Shown here in pieces: positions 16,995-26,648 of a stretch of DNA of 64,000 nt. The position numbers were made by a program, and so were the translations under genes. The DNA lies in NCBI RefSeq assembly GCF_001597725.1, contig NZ_LUTR01000001.1, forward strand, positions 350,556 to 414,555, given 5' to 3'. The stretch is from Neptuniibacter marinus. Its GTDB lineage: Bacteria; Pseudomonadota; Gammaproteobacteria; Pseudomonadales; Balneatricaceae. The notes beneath the pieces were generated by a model. The model did not search any database. It was given only the letters and a program-made list of their open reading frames with translations, and was not told the DNA's origin. Each line of letters begins with the position of its first letter. The stretch's first letter is position 1.

Positions 16995-19844
16995 ATGTTG
17001 TTAGCTTCAATTAAACGAGTACAAGCCCCTTTTTTATTCGCCCTTATAAGTTGTCTTCTATTGTCGACAAATCTCTATGCAGAGGTTGATAAGAGCCCAA
17101 TTGATCCTAAACAATATTCCGCTCTAACCTTAAACAACCAGCTCAGAGTCTTACTTATCTCCGATCCTGAAACTGATAAAGCGGCCGCATCTATGAACGT
17201 GGCTGTTGGCTCAAGCGCAAATCCAAAAGATCGTGCAGGTCTTGCTCACTTTTTAGAGCATATGCTGTTCTTAGGCACTGAAAAATATCCTGAAGCAGAT
17301 GAATACCAAAACTATATCCGTTCCCATGGCGGCGGTCATAACGCTTATACATCACAAGAGAATACAAATTACTTCTTTGACGTGACCTCTGATAGTTTAG
17401 AACCGGCTCTTGATCGCTTCGCACAATTTTTTATCGCTCCGCTTTTTAATGAGAAATACGTCGATCGTGAGCGCCATGCGGTCCATTCCGAATACAAAGC
17501 TAAAATAAAAGATGATTATCGCCGTATTTATGCCGCAACCAAGCAGGTAATGAATCAAGAAAATAGCTATAACCATTTTGCGGTCGGTAATTTAGAGACC
17601 TTACATAACGATAAAACCCGCCCTATCCGCAACGAACTTATCGACTTCTACAATCAGTATTACTCAGCAAATGTAATGACCTTAGTTGTGCTAGGAAAGG
17701 AACCTCTTGACCAGTTAGAAGCACTCGTTCGCAGTAAATTCTCGCCGGTAAAAAATAGGCAAGTGACTGAGTTCAAAACTGATGTGCCGCTGTTTGATCA
17801 GTCTAAGCTGCCACTACAAATTAACATTCAAACCGTTAAAGATATCCATTCCCTAACGCTGACATTTCCAACCCCAGAGACACGTAGCCATTGGAAAGCC
17901 AAACCTATCTATTACATTAGCAGTTTAATGGGTTATGAGGGCCAAGGAAGTCTCCTTTCCTTCCTTAAGGAGAAGGGTTGGGCTACAGGACTCTCCGCAT
18001 CTCAAGGGCACGATCTACCTACCGAATCCAGCTTGATGATCAATATTCAGCTAACGGATAAAGGGGAAGAGCAATACCTAGCAGTAACGCAAACGGTCTT
18101 CCAATACATCGAACTTCTTAAACAACAAGGGGTTCAAGCAACCCTTTATCAAGAAGAAAAACAACTCAGTGAAATAGCTTTTCGTTTCCAAGAACAAGCT
18201 GAGCCGATTCATCTAGTCAGCAGTCTAGCGAGCCAGATGCAGCGCTTTCCAACCGAATTGGCGATCTCAGCTAATTACCTATTTGCTGACTTTAATCCAG
18301 AACTGATCCAGACATTTTTAAATCGGTTGACCCCTGAAAACATGTTATTAAGTTTAAAATCTAATAAAGAACAAACCGGTAAAATAGAACATTATTACCA
18401 TGTTCCTTATACTGAAATTCCTTTTACGAAAGACATGTTGGCACAACTACAGGTTGATAAAATCGACCCTGCGATGACGGTCAGAGCGCCTAATCCATTT
18501 ATTGCCGAAGATTTAGAATTATTAACCACTCAAGCAACGGCAACTATTCCACAAGAGATCGATAGTAGCGAAGGTTTTAGCCTGTGGCATAAAACAGAAA
18601 CCAGTTTTAACATCCCACAAGCAGACCTCTATTTCACATTACAAACACCGATCGCCAATGCCAGTCCTGAAAACTGGACCATGAATAAACTTTATACCGA
18701 GCTATTACAAGAGCAGCTTAATGAAACACTTTATGATGCTCACCTTGCAGGATTAAGTACGACAATATACCCGCATATGAAAGGTTTCACTGTTCGATTA
18801 TCAGGCTACAACGACAAATTAGGTCTGTTATTAAACAGTGTTATCAACGCGATTCAAAAACCTGACTTTCAAGCCGAACGCTTTGAAATATTCAAGAAAA
18901 AATACGCTGATAGTTTAGCTAATGCACGTAAAGATAAGCCATATAACCAAACCACTGGACGTCTATACGAGCTCCTACTACCGCAATGGGATAACCACAG
19001 CCAAACAACGGCACTGAAAAACGTAAATTTAGATACACTGAAAGCATTTGCGACCAAACTAACCGCTGCGCCGCAACTAAAGGTTTTAACACACGGAAAC
19101 TTGGATAAAGCCACAGCAATATCAATGGGTGCATTGATTAAAGAAAAACTGCTAAAAGAAAAGCCTCAGGCCGTTCCCTCGGTTGAAGTAACACAGATAC
19201 CTAAAGGCCCAGCGATAAAAGAAAGTCTCACTATTAATCACAACGACTCAGCGATCTCTATGCTGCTACAAGGGGAATCAAACAGCATTAAAACAAGAGC
19301 AGAAATCTCTTTATTAACTGAGATACTGGCCTCCCCTTTCTATAGCCAGATCAGAACAGAAAAACAGCTAGGTTATATTGTTTTTGCCACTACATTACAA
19401 ATGAACAAAACACCCGCTATAGCCTTTATTGTTCAATCTCCAATCGCAAGTGCGAATATCTTAGAAAAGAATATCGATCAATTTATGGATGAATGGGACC
19501 AGAAGTTATTAAAGGTTAGCGATCAAGAACTCTCCCAATTTAAGCGTAGTGTAATCTCTCGTATCACCCGTAAAGATAATAAACTGTCGGCGCAAACCAG
19601 TCGTTATTGGAGAGAACTGGATCGGCAGGAAACCAATTTTGATACGCGTGAGCGTTTAGCTGAATCGGTCAAGAAAATAACGTTAAATGATCTTATTAAG
19701 TGCTTTGACGCACTTCAAAATCGACGTTTAATTGTTAGTAATACAGGTAATAAATTTACCGTAGATGCTCCAGAGAAACCGAATACAGCCAGTGAACTAT
19801 TCAATCAACTAAAAGCTCAACATGTAAACGTACCGGAGGCTTAA
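16995..19844 (+). CDS. Pitrilysin/insulinase-type M16 zinc protease
   Basis: A 949-residue periplasmic M16A peptidase. Signal peptide 1-29 (ending YA-EV). The inverted zinc motif HxxEH is H85-FLE-H89, and the third ligand region is E159/E166 (DRERHAVHSEYK). The length covers all four M16 domains, the second half being the inactive one as usual; RTEKQLGYIV in the last domain is a family hallmark. It degrades small unfolded peptides. Divergent from the channel operon, followed by a terminator. Confidence 0.93.
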   Translation: MLLASIKRVQAPFLFALISCLLLSTNLYAEVDKSPIDPKQYSALTLNNQLRVLLISDPETDKAAASMNVAVGSSANPKDRAGLAHFLEHMLFLGTEKYPEADEYQNYIRSHGGGHNAYTSQENTNYFFDVTSDSLEPALDRFAQFFIAPLFNEKYVDRERHAVHSEYKAKIKDDYRRIYAATKQVMNQENSYNHFAVGNLETLHNDKTRPIRNELIDFYNQYYSANVMTLVVLGKEPLDQLEALVRSKFSPVKNRQVTEFKTDVPLFDQSKLPLQINIQTVKDIHSLTLTFPTPETRSHWKAKPIYYISSLMGYEGQGSLLSFLKEKGWATGLSASQGHDLPTESSLMINIQLTDKGEEQYLAVTQTVFQYIELLKQQGVQATLYQEEKQLSEIAFRFQEQAEPIHLVSSLASQMQRFPTELAISANYLFADFNPELIQTFLNRLTPENMLLSLKSNKEQTGKIEHYYHVPYTEIPFTKDMLAQLQVDKIDPAMTVRAPNPFIAEDLELLTTQATATIPQEIDSSEGFSLWHKTETSFNIPQADLYFTLQTPIANASPENWTMNKLYTELLQEQLNETLYDAHLAGLSTTIYPHMKGFTVRLSGYNDKLGLLLNSVINAIQKPDFQAERFEIFKKKYADSLANARKDKPYNQTTGRLYELLLPQWDNHSQTTALKNVNLDTLKAFATKLTAAPQLKVLTHGNLDKATAISMGALIKEKLLKEKPQAVPSVEVTQIPKGPAIKESLTINHNDSAISMLLQGESNSIKTRAEISLLTEILASPFYSQIRTEKQLGYIVFATTLQMNKTPAIAFIVQSPIASANILEKNIDQFMDEWDQKLLKVSDQELSQFKRSVISRITRKDNKLSAQTSRYWRELDRQETNFDTRERLAESVKKITLNDLIKCFDALQNRRLIVSNTGNKFTVDAPEKPNTASELFNQLKAQHVNVPEA

Positions 19845-19851
19845 AGTCTTG

Positions 19852-19897
19852 GAATAAGAGGATACTAAGCTACTACAACTAAGTGTCCTCTTATTTT
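19852..19897. terminator. Hairpin terminator after the M16 protease gene
   Basis: AATAAGAGGATAC pairs with GTGTCCTCTTATT across a 20-base loop, followed by TTT on the plus strand. It overlaps the stop codon of the convergent small-protein gene at 19891. Confidence 0.6.
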
Positions 19898-20379
19898 TCC
19901 TCAGACGTAATAACTTTCCTGTTTTTCTGCTGCATTTCAATCGGCCTATAGTAAACCGAATCTGTATCTTCTGGCTTCAAAAAGGCCTCACACTTTTGCC
20001 CTAATAAAACACACCGCGCCCGCTGTTCATCTTTAGCTATACGCATAAAAACCTTTTCTTCACCCGTTAAAATCGGTGCTTTAACTTGGCCCTTAGCGCT
20101 ATTATTCACATTATTTTCAGCAAAATGCACAACGACAGCAGGCGGAAGGTCACTCGGTAACTCTTTAGGGCGAATCTCAACCATCTGCTCTCGATCAAAC
20201 GCCCCTCGCTGCCAATTACGGTAAGCGGTTTCACCATCAACCGTACCGTAAAAATCCCCCTTGGGTGACGTAACTTTATATTCTAGAGTCGAGAAAAACT
20301 CCTCCTTGGCATGTCCCCATGGAGAAAAAACACTCATGCTCGTCAAAAAAATAGGGATAAGCCACTTAGTAGGCTTCAT
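19891..20379 (-). CDS. Small exported protein of unknown function
   Basis: 162 residues from the ATG at 20379 (MKPTKWLIPIF), giving a clean signal peptide to about residue 24 (GHA-KE). A further-upstream in-frame start would add 34 residues inside sbcB and destroy the signal peptide. The mature part is polar, with a cysteine pair (ARCVLLGQKCEAF) and no domain I recognise. It overlaps the end of sbcB by 14 bases, so translation is coupled. Confidence 0.7.
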   Translation of the reverse strand: MKPTKWLIPIFLTSMSVFSPWGHAKEEFFSTLEYKVTSPKGDFYGTVDGETAYRNWQRGAFDREQMVEIRPKELPSDLPPAVVVHFAENNVNNSAKGQVKAPILTGEEKVFMRIAKDEQRARCVLLGQKCEAFLKPEDTDSVYYRPIEMQQKNRKVITSEEK

Positions 20380-21832
20380 CAAATTCCTCTTCCATCGGAT
20401 AAATAGCCTCGGCATAAACCGACAACTCTTCAAGTATATGCTGCTTAGTTTCGTCCTGATTATGCTCTGTATAGAGTTCATTTAAACGATTATAGAACTG
20501 TTCCATCGTCAAATGACCATTTTCGCCTTTGATCAGTTTCCCTCTTCTATAGCTTTCCCACTGCATCTGTTCTTCGTGAGTCAACACCGACGGGCAGTTC
20601 CGTGCTTTATAACGCAGCAACATCTCTTCCAAGCGGCCATCCTGAAAAGGTAGATCGATCTCTGCTAGTTCACTCGGACTTGCCATCCGCACTTGATCCA
20701 TTAATTTACGATCCGTTGGTGAAAAAAATCCACCGCTATACAACATCATATCGGGATCACTTTCAGCTTCAAATGGACTTTCACTATAGATATCGGCAAT
20801 CTTGCTGGAAAGACCAGTAAAATTTCTCAACATTTGCAGATGAGTACGACATGTATCACCGTCGATCTCTAATTTTGCGGCTTCCTCCTTATTTAACATC
20901 CCTGCGGGAGCAATAATTGGACACTTATTAACATGCACCTGCTTGAGCGCTATTTTAGGATCATTCTCATTCAAATCCGTATGCTTGGTATATAAAAGCC
21001 GACGAATCTCCTCTACAGGCAAGCTCATTAGAGGCTCGGGGTTATAGCGAAGATCCCAAACTAGCACCCCATTTTTATTAACAGGGTGCGTTGCTAAGGG
21101 CGCCACAATAGCAGCGTTACCATGCTGGACTGGATAACGTGAGGAGATGTGTAATACTGGCTTATGACTAATAGGATCCAGTTGAGCTTGAATTGCCTGC
21201 TTTGAACGATTCTTTTGTAGGTAATCAAAAAGCTTAGGCTGTTTTTCACGTACCAGCTTTGCCATAGCTATAGTGGCATACACATCCGATAGAGCATCAT
21301 GGGCGTGTCCATGATCTATATTATTTGCTTTAGTCAGATCCTCTAAACGAAGACTCTGCGAGCCATCGTCATAAACGGGCCAATTAATCCCCTCCGGTCT
21401 CAGGGAGCGAGTCAATCGCAGCATATCGATAATGTCCCAACGGGAACATCCATTTTGCCACTCTCTAGCATAAGGATCATAAAAGTTACGATACAAGCCG
21501 TAGCGGGTCACTTCATCATCAAAACGAATACTGTTATAGCCCACACCACAAGTGCCTGGCCGCCCTAACTGCTCCATAATCTGAGAAAAAAAATCAGCCT
21601 CACACACACCCTCCTCCATCGCTTTTTGGGGAGTAATGCCTGTAACTAAGCACGCTTCGGGATGAGGTAACTGATCTTCACTTGGCTTACAGTAAAACAT
21701 CACGGGTTCTTCAATGATATTGAGATTCTCATCTGTGCGGATACCTGCAAACTGAACAGGCCAATCACGTTTAGGATCTACACCAAAAGTTTCATAATCG
21801 TGCCAAAAAAATGTCAACGGTGCCTTAGCCAT
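20366..21832 (-). CDS. sbcB: Exodeoxyribonuclease I
   Basis: A 488-residue 3'-5' single-strand DNA exonuclease of normal length. The DEDDh exonuclease motifs are visible: FFWHDYETFG (ExoI), VGYNSIRFDDEV (ExoII) and HAHDALSDVYAT (ExoIII). The SH3-like and C-terminal helical parts follow. Acts in recombination and mismatch repair clean-up. Confidence 0.96.
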   Translation of the reverse strand: MAKAPLTFFWHDYETFGVDPKRDWPVQFAGIRTDENLNIIEEPVMFYCKPSEDQLPHPEACLVTGITPQKAMEEGVCEADFFSQIMEQLGRPGTCGVGYNSIRFDDEVTRYGLYRNFYDPYAREWQNGCSRWDIIDMLRLTRSLRPEGINWPVYDDGSQSLRLEDLTKANNIDHGHAHDALSDVYATIAMAKLVREKQPKLFDYLQKNRSKQAIQAQLDPISHKPVLHISSRYPVQHGNAAIVAPLATHPVNKNGVLVWDLRYNPEPLMSLPVEEIRRLLYTKHTDLNENDPKIALKQVHVNKCPIIAPAGMLNKEEAAKLEIDGDTCRTHLQMLRNFTGLSSKIADIYSESPFEAESDPDMMLYSGGFFSPTDRKLMDQVRMASPSELAEIDLPFQDGRLEEMLLRYKARNCPSVLTHEEQMQWESYRRGKLIKGENGHLTMEQFYNRLNELYTEHNQDETKQHILEELSVYAEAIYPMEEEFDEAY

Positions 21833-21958
21833 ATAAATATCCTTGAAAAACCAACAGATCTGATAGTTAGCACGAGATTTAAAGCTATATAAGTACTAAC
21901 ATGTCATTAATTAACTCACTATCATGCAGATTAACATTTCACTGTTAAGGGTTCACCC

Positions 21959-22384
21959 ATGTCACATCATCAGGAAGCGACGCAGAAACCATGTCCTTGT
22001 GGTTCCAACAAACCATTTGCCTATTGCTGCGAGCCTCTCGTTCAAGGCCAAAAAGCTGCCCCAACGGCAGAAGCACTTATGCGCTCTCGTTATTGCGCTT
22101 TCTCATTAGGCGCTATCGATTACTTAATTGATACTACGGCACCTGAAAACCGAGGGCCAAATGATGCAGAAATTTTAGCTGATCAAGTTAAATGTACCAA
22201 CTGGACCAGTTTAAAGATTTTAGATACTGATCAAGGCACTAAAACTGACGAAATCGGAATGGTCGAGTTTGAAGCACAGTTTGAAACTGAAGATCAAACT
22301 GGTACTTTGTATGAAAAATCTAATTTCAGAAAAGAAAATGGTTTCTGGGTTTATGTGGATGGGGAAGTAGAGGTCAAAACTTAG
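21959..22384 (+). CDS. YchJ-family SEC-C motif protein
   Basis: A 141-residue protein of the UPF0225/YchJ family. An N-terminal SEC-C zinc motif (PCPCGSNKPFAYCCEPL, residues about 12-28) is followed by the family segment ALMRSRYCAFSLGAIDYL and a small NTF2-like fold. The function is not established. Divergent from sbcB. Two hairpins follow the stop codon. Confidence 0.9.
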   Translation: MSHHQEATQKPCPCGSNKPFAYCCEPLVQGQKAAPTAEALMRSRYCAFSLGAIDYLIDTTAPENRGPNDAEILADQVKCTNWTSLKILDTDQGTKTDEIGMVEFEAQFETEDQTGTLYEKSNFRKENGFWVYVDGEVEVKT

Positions 22385-22747
22385 TATTAACTCACTTAAT
22401 ACTTACGATAAGATCCCCTTTAGGCAAAGTATGATAGCGGCCTTAAAACAATTTCAAGGCCGATGTAAACCCATTCCCAAAAAGATCGGAATTATCACCC
22501 TTTATCTTAATTATTATTAAAGATTTTCATACACGTCGCTTTTAACCTCAAAGCCACGTATTCTGGGGCTCTAAGCCCTATCACAGTATAAAACTTATCG
22601 AAAACCGTGCAACTTAGGCTTTTTCAGTTAATGTCAACGCTGTCAGCGTTTCAAATCTACGTTAGAATATGTGCCCTTAAGGCAGGTGGAGCTCCATCAA
22701 ATATCCATCTTTTAATATGCACCTCTGCCAGAGATGTTTAGGACGTT
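22385..22747 (+). other. 363-base gap before the DUF349 gene
   Basis: No credible gene. It starts with two hairpins (AGTATTAA/TTAATACT at 22383-22403; CGGCCTT/AAGGCCG at 22438-22462), neither with a strong U-tract, which may end the YchJ-type gene. Near 22679-22730 GGCAGGTG can pair imperfectly with CACCTCTGCC around an inner GGAGCTCC palindrome, a possible structured leader of the next gene. AGGA lies 5 bases before the ATG at 22748. Confidence 0.4.
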
Positions 22748-25606
22748 ATGTTAGTAAGATTTTTTAAGCCCAGTTGGCAACACAGCAAATCAGACAAGCG
22801 TATTAAAGCTATAGCAAAATTACGTGATACTGATCCCCAATCACAAACCATCTTATCCCAGTTAGCATTGGAAGATAATGACGAGCTTGTGCGCTTGGCA
22901 GCAATAGAGAAACTAAACAGCCTCAGCTTATTGATTAAAATCAGTAAAAAAACAACATCTGATACGATACAGCAACAATCCTTGCATCGTATTAGTCAGC
23001 TCATATTAGGCTCTTCCCCAGACTGTTCATTAGATGAAAAACTCAGTGCACTAAAGACTATTACAGAGTGTAATTTCCTCACTCATATTGCTTTAAATAG
23101 CAGTAATGAACAGATTCGTGAGCAAGCAATTCAACAGTTAAACGATGATTATAGCCTTTCAGTTATTGCCGAAAAAAGTCAGCGTGCAGCGGATAGAATC
23201 CAAGCAACACAGCGTATTAGCAGTGAAGAAGCACTGAACAAAATCTGCAAAACTTCACGCAACAAAGATAAAGGCGTCTTCAAAGCAGCTAGAGACAAGC
23301 TGCAAACAATAGAAGATGAGAAGGCAGAAGCCCAACGCATTCAAGCATCAATAGAGCAACTTATTCACAATACAGAACAACTGAGCCATCAAGCCTTTTT
23401 CCCATTATTTACTCCTAAATTATGCTCCCTAATCAAAGAATACGAAACGTTGTCAGAGCATACGAGTATTGAGCAAAATGCTAGATTCAAAACTCATCAA
23501 CAGCAATGTGAAGCTATTTTGGCAGCAGAAGAAGCGCGCATTAAACAGCTGGAAGCAGAAGAAGCGCTCAAACAAGAGAAAGTAAATCAAAGTCACCACC
23601 TTTATTCAGAGCTTTGCGTACTTAAAGAGAGCACAGAAAATATTCTTGATGAATCCAGTCTAGCTGAAGTCGAAAACCAACTACACAACATAGGCAAACA
23701 ATGGGAAGAGCTTAAATCTTTCAGTTCCGAACAAGAGCTACAAAGTTTTAATAAAATAAGATCTCAGCTTGGTAATTTAATCGCTTGCTACACGATCTAC
23801 AACAAGGCCTCGGAGCAGATCGAGAAGTTTCTTTCTAGCCTTACAGATGAAAATATAAAACCTGTAACACTTAACAAACAAGCAAAACAAGCACGTCAGC
23901 TATTGAATCGACTCAGCTGGCCAACACAGCATGAAAAACCAACCAAGTTACACCAATTAGAAACAGCTTTAGCTGCCGCCCAAACCAAAATTGATCGTAA
24001 AGATCATCAGCAAACTCAATTACATAATGAGCTCAAAACACTATTAGATAATCTTACTGAATCGATTCAACAGGGTGAAATTCGTAACGCAGACAAATAT
24101 ATTAAAAAAGTTGAACAGATCAATAAACGCTTAAATGGCAACCTACCAGCCGACTTGGCACATAGAACTAAAATACTCAGCGCTGAACTACAAGAGATGC
24201 GAGATTGGCAAGCCTATGCGGTTCAACCTAAGAAAGAAAATTTATGCCAAGAGATGGAAACTCTGTCAAAATCTAACCTCACCGTTCAAGAGCGCGCAAA
24301 CGAAGTCCGTAGAATACAGAAAGAGTGGAAGTTACTCGATGCAACCGATTCAGTACACTCGCAACAGCTATGGAAACGCTTTAAAAAAGCATCGGATGAC
24401 GCCTATGCGCCTTGCGACCAACACTTTTCAGAACAGAAAGAGCTTCGCATTACCAATCTTAAACAACGCGAACTTATATGCAAAAAGTTAGATAAGCTAA
24501 CGCCTCCAGAAGGAGACTGTGCTGAAGAGTGGAAGCTATATGAAGATCAGATCCGCCAAGCTAAACAAGATTGGCGCACATATTCTCCAGTTGATCGCGC
24601 ACCGGGGAAAAAGCTTCAAGCAACCTTAGATCAGATCTTATCAGGCTGCGAAGAGGCGCTCAAAAACTTCCGTGCTGGGAATATTATTAAAAAACAAAGT
24701 TTAATTGATGAAACTACGCGTCTTCTCAACTCAAACAACTTTGCCGAAGCCACTGACACAGTTAAATCTCTTCAGCAACAGTGGAAAACGATTGGGCCAG
24801 CACCACGCAATCAGGAACGAAAGCTTTGGAACCAATTCCGAGAAAATTGTAGCCAAATCTTTGAAGCTTTTTACGAGGGCAAACAACCTAACGCGGCTTC
24901 AAACTCGATCCAACCATTGTTAGATGATGCCTGCCAGCAACTGAAAGATATGATCAGTTCTGGTTGCAGCGTAAAGTCTTTAGAAGCAGCTATAGATCAA
25001 GCCCAGTCCCTAATTACCGAGCTAGAAAGCCAAAACTCTTTAGTTCCAGCCTTTAATCAAGAAACCGTTCAATCAGCTACAGATGCTTTACAACAGCTAC
25101 AAGAAGAGTTGCAAACATTTGAAACAGAACCTTACATAGCGCTTGAACGTAAAGCGAGAATCTGTGATCAATTAGAACACGCCATATTAGATCAATGCGC
25201 GATAGAACAACTACAAAGTATCCAGCAAGCTTGGGAGCAAGAGACAACATCAGAGCACCCTATGCACCCTATGAGTCACGAGATTGCTGAACGCTTCACC
25301 ACATTGCTTACAATCGCTAAGAACCCCGATGTTTTGGAATCCATACTGAGTGATCAAGAACAAAAACTCAGAAAGATATGTATCCGCTTAGAGATAGCCT
25401 CATCACAACCCTCCCCGTTATGTGATCAAGCATTACGTATGGAGTACCAGATGGAGCGTTTACAGCAAGCCCTTGCTGAACAAAAACAAGCTTTTAACCT
25501 ATCAGAAATAAAACAGTTGGAACATGAATGGTTATGCATCCCATTCGCTGCACATATTGAAGAGTTTAATGATAGATTTGAAAGCAAGCTTGAGCATATC
25601 TTTTAA
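22748..25606 (+). CDS. Large DUF349 coiled-coil protein
   Basis: A 952-residue, Gln/Glu/Lys-rich, mostly helical protein with no signal peptide. Residues 15-120 look like degenerate HEAT-type helices (DNDELVRLAAIEKLNSL). From about 480 come repeated DUF349 units recognisable by tryptophan signatures such as IQKEWKLLDA, LWKRFKKASDDAYAP, LQQQWKTIGPAPRNQERKLW and NQFRENCSQIFEAF. Central regions (about 190-290) are coiled coil. Function unknown. Good ribosome site AGGA. A terminator follows. Confidence 0.88.
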   Translation: MLVRFFKPSWQHSKSDKRIKAIAKLRDTDPQSQTILSQLALEDNDELVRLAAIEKLNSLSLLIKISKKTTSDTIQQQSLHRISQLILGSSPDCSLDEKLSALKTITECNFLTHIALNSSNEQIREQAIQQLNDDYSLSVIAEKSQRAADRIQATQRISSEEALNKICKTSRNKDKGVFKAARDKLQTIEDEKAEAQRIQASIEQLIHNTEQLSHQAFFPLFTPKLCSLIKEYETLSEHTSIEQNARFKTHQQQCEAILAAEEARIKQLEAEEALKQEKVNQSHHLYSELCVLKESTENILDESSLAEVENQLHNIGKQWEELKSFSSEQELQSFNKIRSQLGNLIACYTIYNKASEQIEKFLSSLTDENIKPVTLNKQAKQARQLLNRLSWPTQHEKPTKLHQLETALAAAQTKIDRKDHQQTQLHNELKTLLDNLTESIQQGEIRNADKYIKKVEQINKRLNGNLPADLAHRTKILSAELQEMRDWQAYAVQPKKENLCQEMETLSKSNLTVQERANEVRRIQKEWKLLDATDSVHSQQLWKRFKKASDDAYAPCDQHFSEQKELRITNLKQRELICKKLDKLTPPEGDCAEEWKLYEDQIRQAKQDWRTYSPVDRAPGKKLQATLDQILSGCEEALKNFRAGNIIKKQSLIDETTRLLNSNNFAEATDTVKSLQQQWKTIGPAPRNQERKLWNQFRENCSQIFEAFYEGKQPNAASNSIQPLLDDACQQLKDMISSGCSVKSLEAAIDQAQSLITELESQNSLVPAFNQETVQSATDALQQLQEELQTFETEPYIALERKARICDQLEHAILDQCAIEQLQSIQQAWEQETTSEHPMHPMSHEIAERFTTLLTIAKNPDVLESILSDQEQKLRKICIRLEIASSQPSPLCDQALRMEYQMERLQQALAEQKQAFNLSEIKQLEHEWLCIPFAAHIEEFNDRFESKLEHIF

Positions 25607-25640
25607 ACTCATCATTAATACTATGCTGGCCATAAAACAC

Positions 25641-25668
25641 AAAAAAACCGCACATAGCGGTTTTTTTT
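25641..25668. terminator. Bidirectional terminator between the DUF349 gene and phaB
   Basis: AAAAAACCGC, loop ACATA, GCGGTTTTTTTT: a perfect stem with long U-tracts in both directions between convergent genes. Confidence 0.9.
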
Positions 25669-25687
25669 AAATGCTAAACATAGTCAA

Positions 25688-26437
25688 TTAAGACATATGT
25701 AAACCACCATTGACTGACATATCTGCACCTGTGATGTAACCAGACTCTTCATCACATAAGAAAGTACACATACGACCAATCTCTTCAGGTGTACCAAAAC
25801 GACCTACCGGAATACCGGCGCAGATCTGATCCTGAATTTCCTGGGCAATTTTAGCAACCATAGCTGTTTTAATATAACCAGGAGACACCGTATTTACTGT
25901 TACGCCTTTACGCGCTACTTCTTGCGCAAGTGCTTTAGTGAAGCCATGTATCCCAGCTTTAGCTGCTGAGTAGTTACACTGACCAAATTGGCCTTTCTGA
26001 GCATTTACAGAGGAGATATTAATAACTCGCCCCCAGCCCTTATCAATCATGCCATTAATCACTAAACGGGTCATATGGAACATAGAGTCTAAGTTAGCAC
26101 TCATAACTTCATCCCACTGTTCCCAACTCATCTTCTTGAACTGCCCATCACGGGTAATGCCCGCGTTATTGATAAGAATATCAACAGCACCACCAGCTAG
26201 CTCTTCAACCGTGGCGATACACTGCGCACAAGATTCAGCGTTTGTAACATCACCATAAGACACTAAAATGTCATAACCGTCTTCTTTCTGTTTGTCTTGC
26301 CATGCTTTCGCTTTACTGTGATCACCACCGCTGTTATAGCCGGCAACTACGCGAAAACCGTTATCTGCCAATGTGCGGCAAATTGCAGTACCTAAACCAC
26401 CAGTACCACCTGTCACGAGTGCAATCTTCTGACTCAT
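25688..26437 (-). CDS. phaB: Acetoacetyl-CoA reductase
   Basis: A 249-residue short-chain dehydrogenase matching PhaB in wording and length. The cofactor loop is TGGTGGLG (residues 9-16), the catalytic Ser/Tyr/Lys lie in INISSVNAQKGQFGQ and YSAAKAG, and VSPGYIKTAMV follows. It reduces acetoacetyl-CoA to (R)-3-hydroxybutyryl-CoA with NADPH for polyhydroxybutyrate. phaA and phaC are not next to it, so it acts as a lone gene here. A FabG-type role is the alternative, less likely. Confidence 0.88.
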   Translation of the reverse strand: MSQKIALVTGGTGGLGTAICRTLADNGFRVVAGYNSGGDHSKAKAWQDKQKEDGYDILVSYGDVTNAESCAQCIATVEELAGGAVDILINNAGITRDGQFKKMSWEQWDEVMSANLDSMFHMTRLVINGMIDKGWGRVINISSVNAQKGQFGQCNYSAAKAGIHGFTKALAQEVARKGVTVNTVSPGYIKTAMVAKIAQEIQDQICAGIPVGRFGTPEEIGRMCTFLCDEESGYITGADMSVNGGLHMS

Positions 26438-26648
26438 GCTCCATCCCCTTATATCGTATATTTGCTTGTTTGGGTGTTATCTATTTTTATTATGATTTTA
26501 TAATTCATCTCGTCCTTACCTCGATCATAATGCCATCCATTCATAGATATTAATATGACTTTGGTGGAACAACATTAGCTTACTCCACGCCTGTGAACAA
26601 TGAGTTACATCACATCCTAGTCAAATAAAATTTAACGCATATGCAGCA

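Noticed and set aside
25688..26437. phaB as part of a polyhydroxybutyrate operon
   Set aside because: No phaA, phaC or phasin gene adjoins it; neighbours are a DUF349 gene and a MATE transporter.
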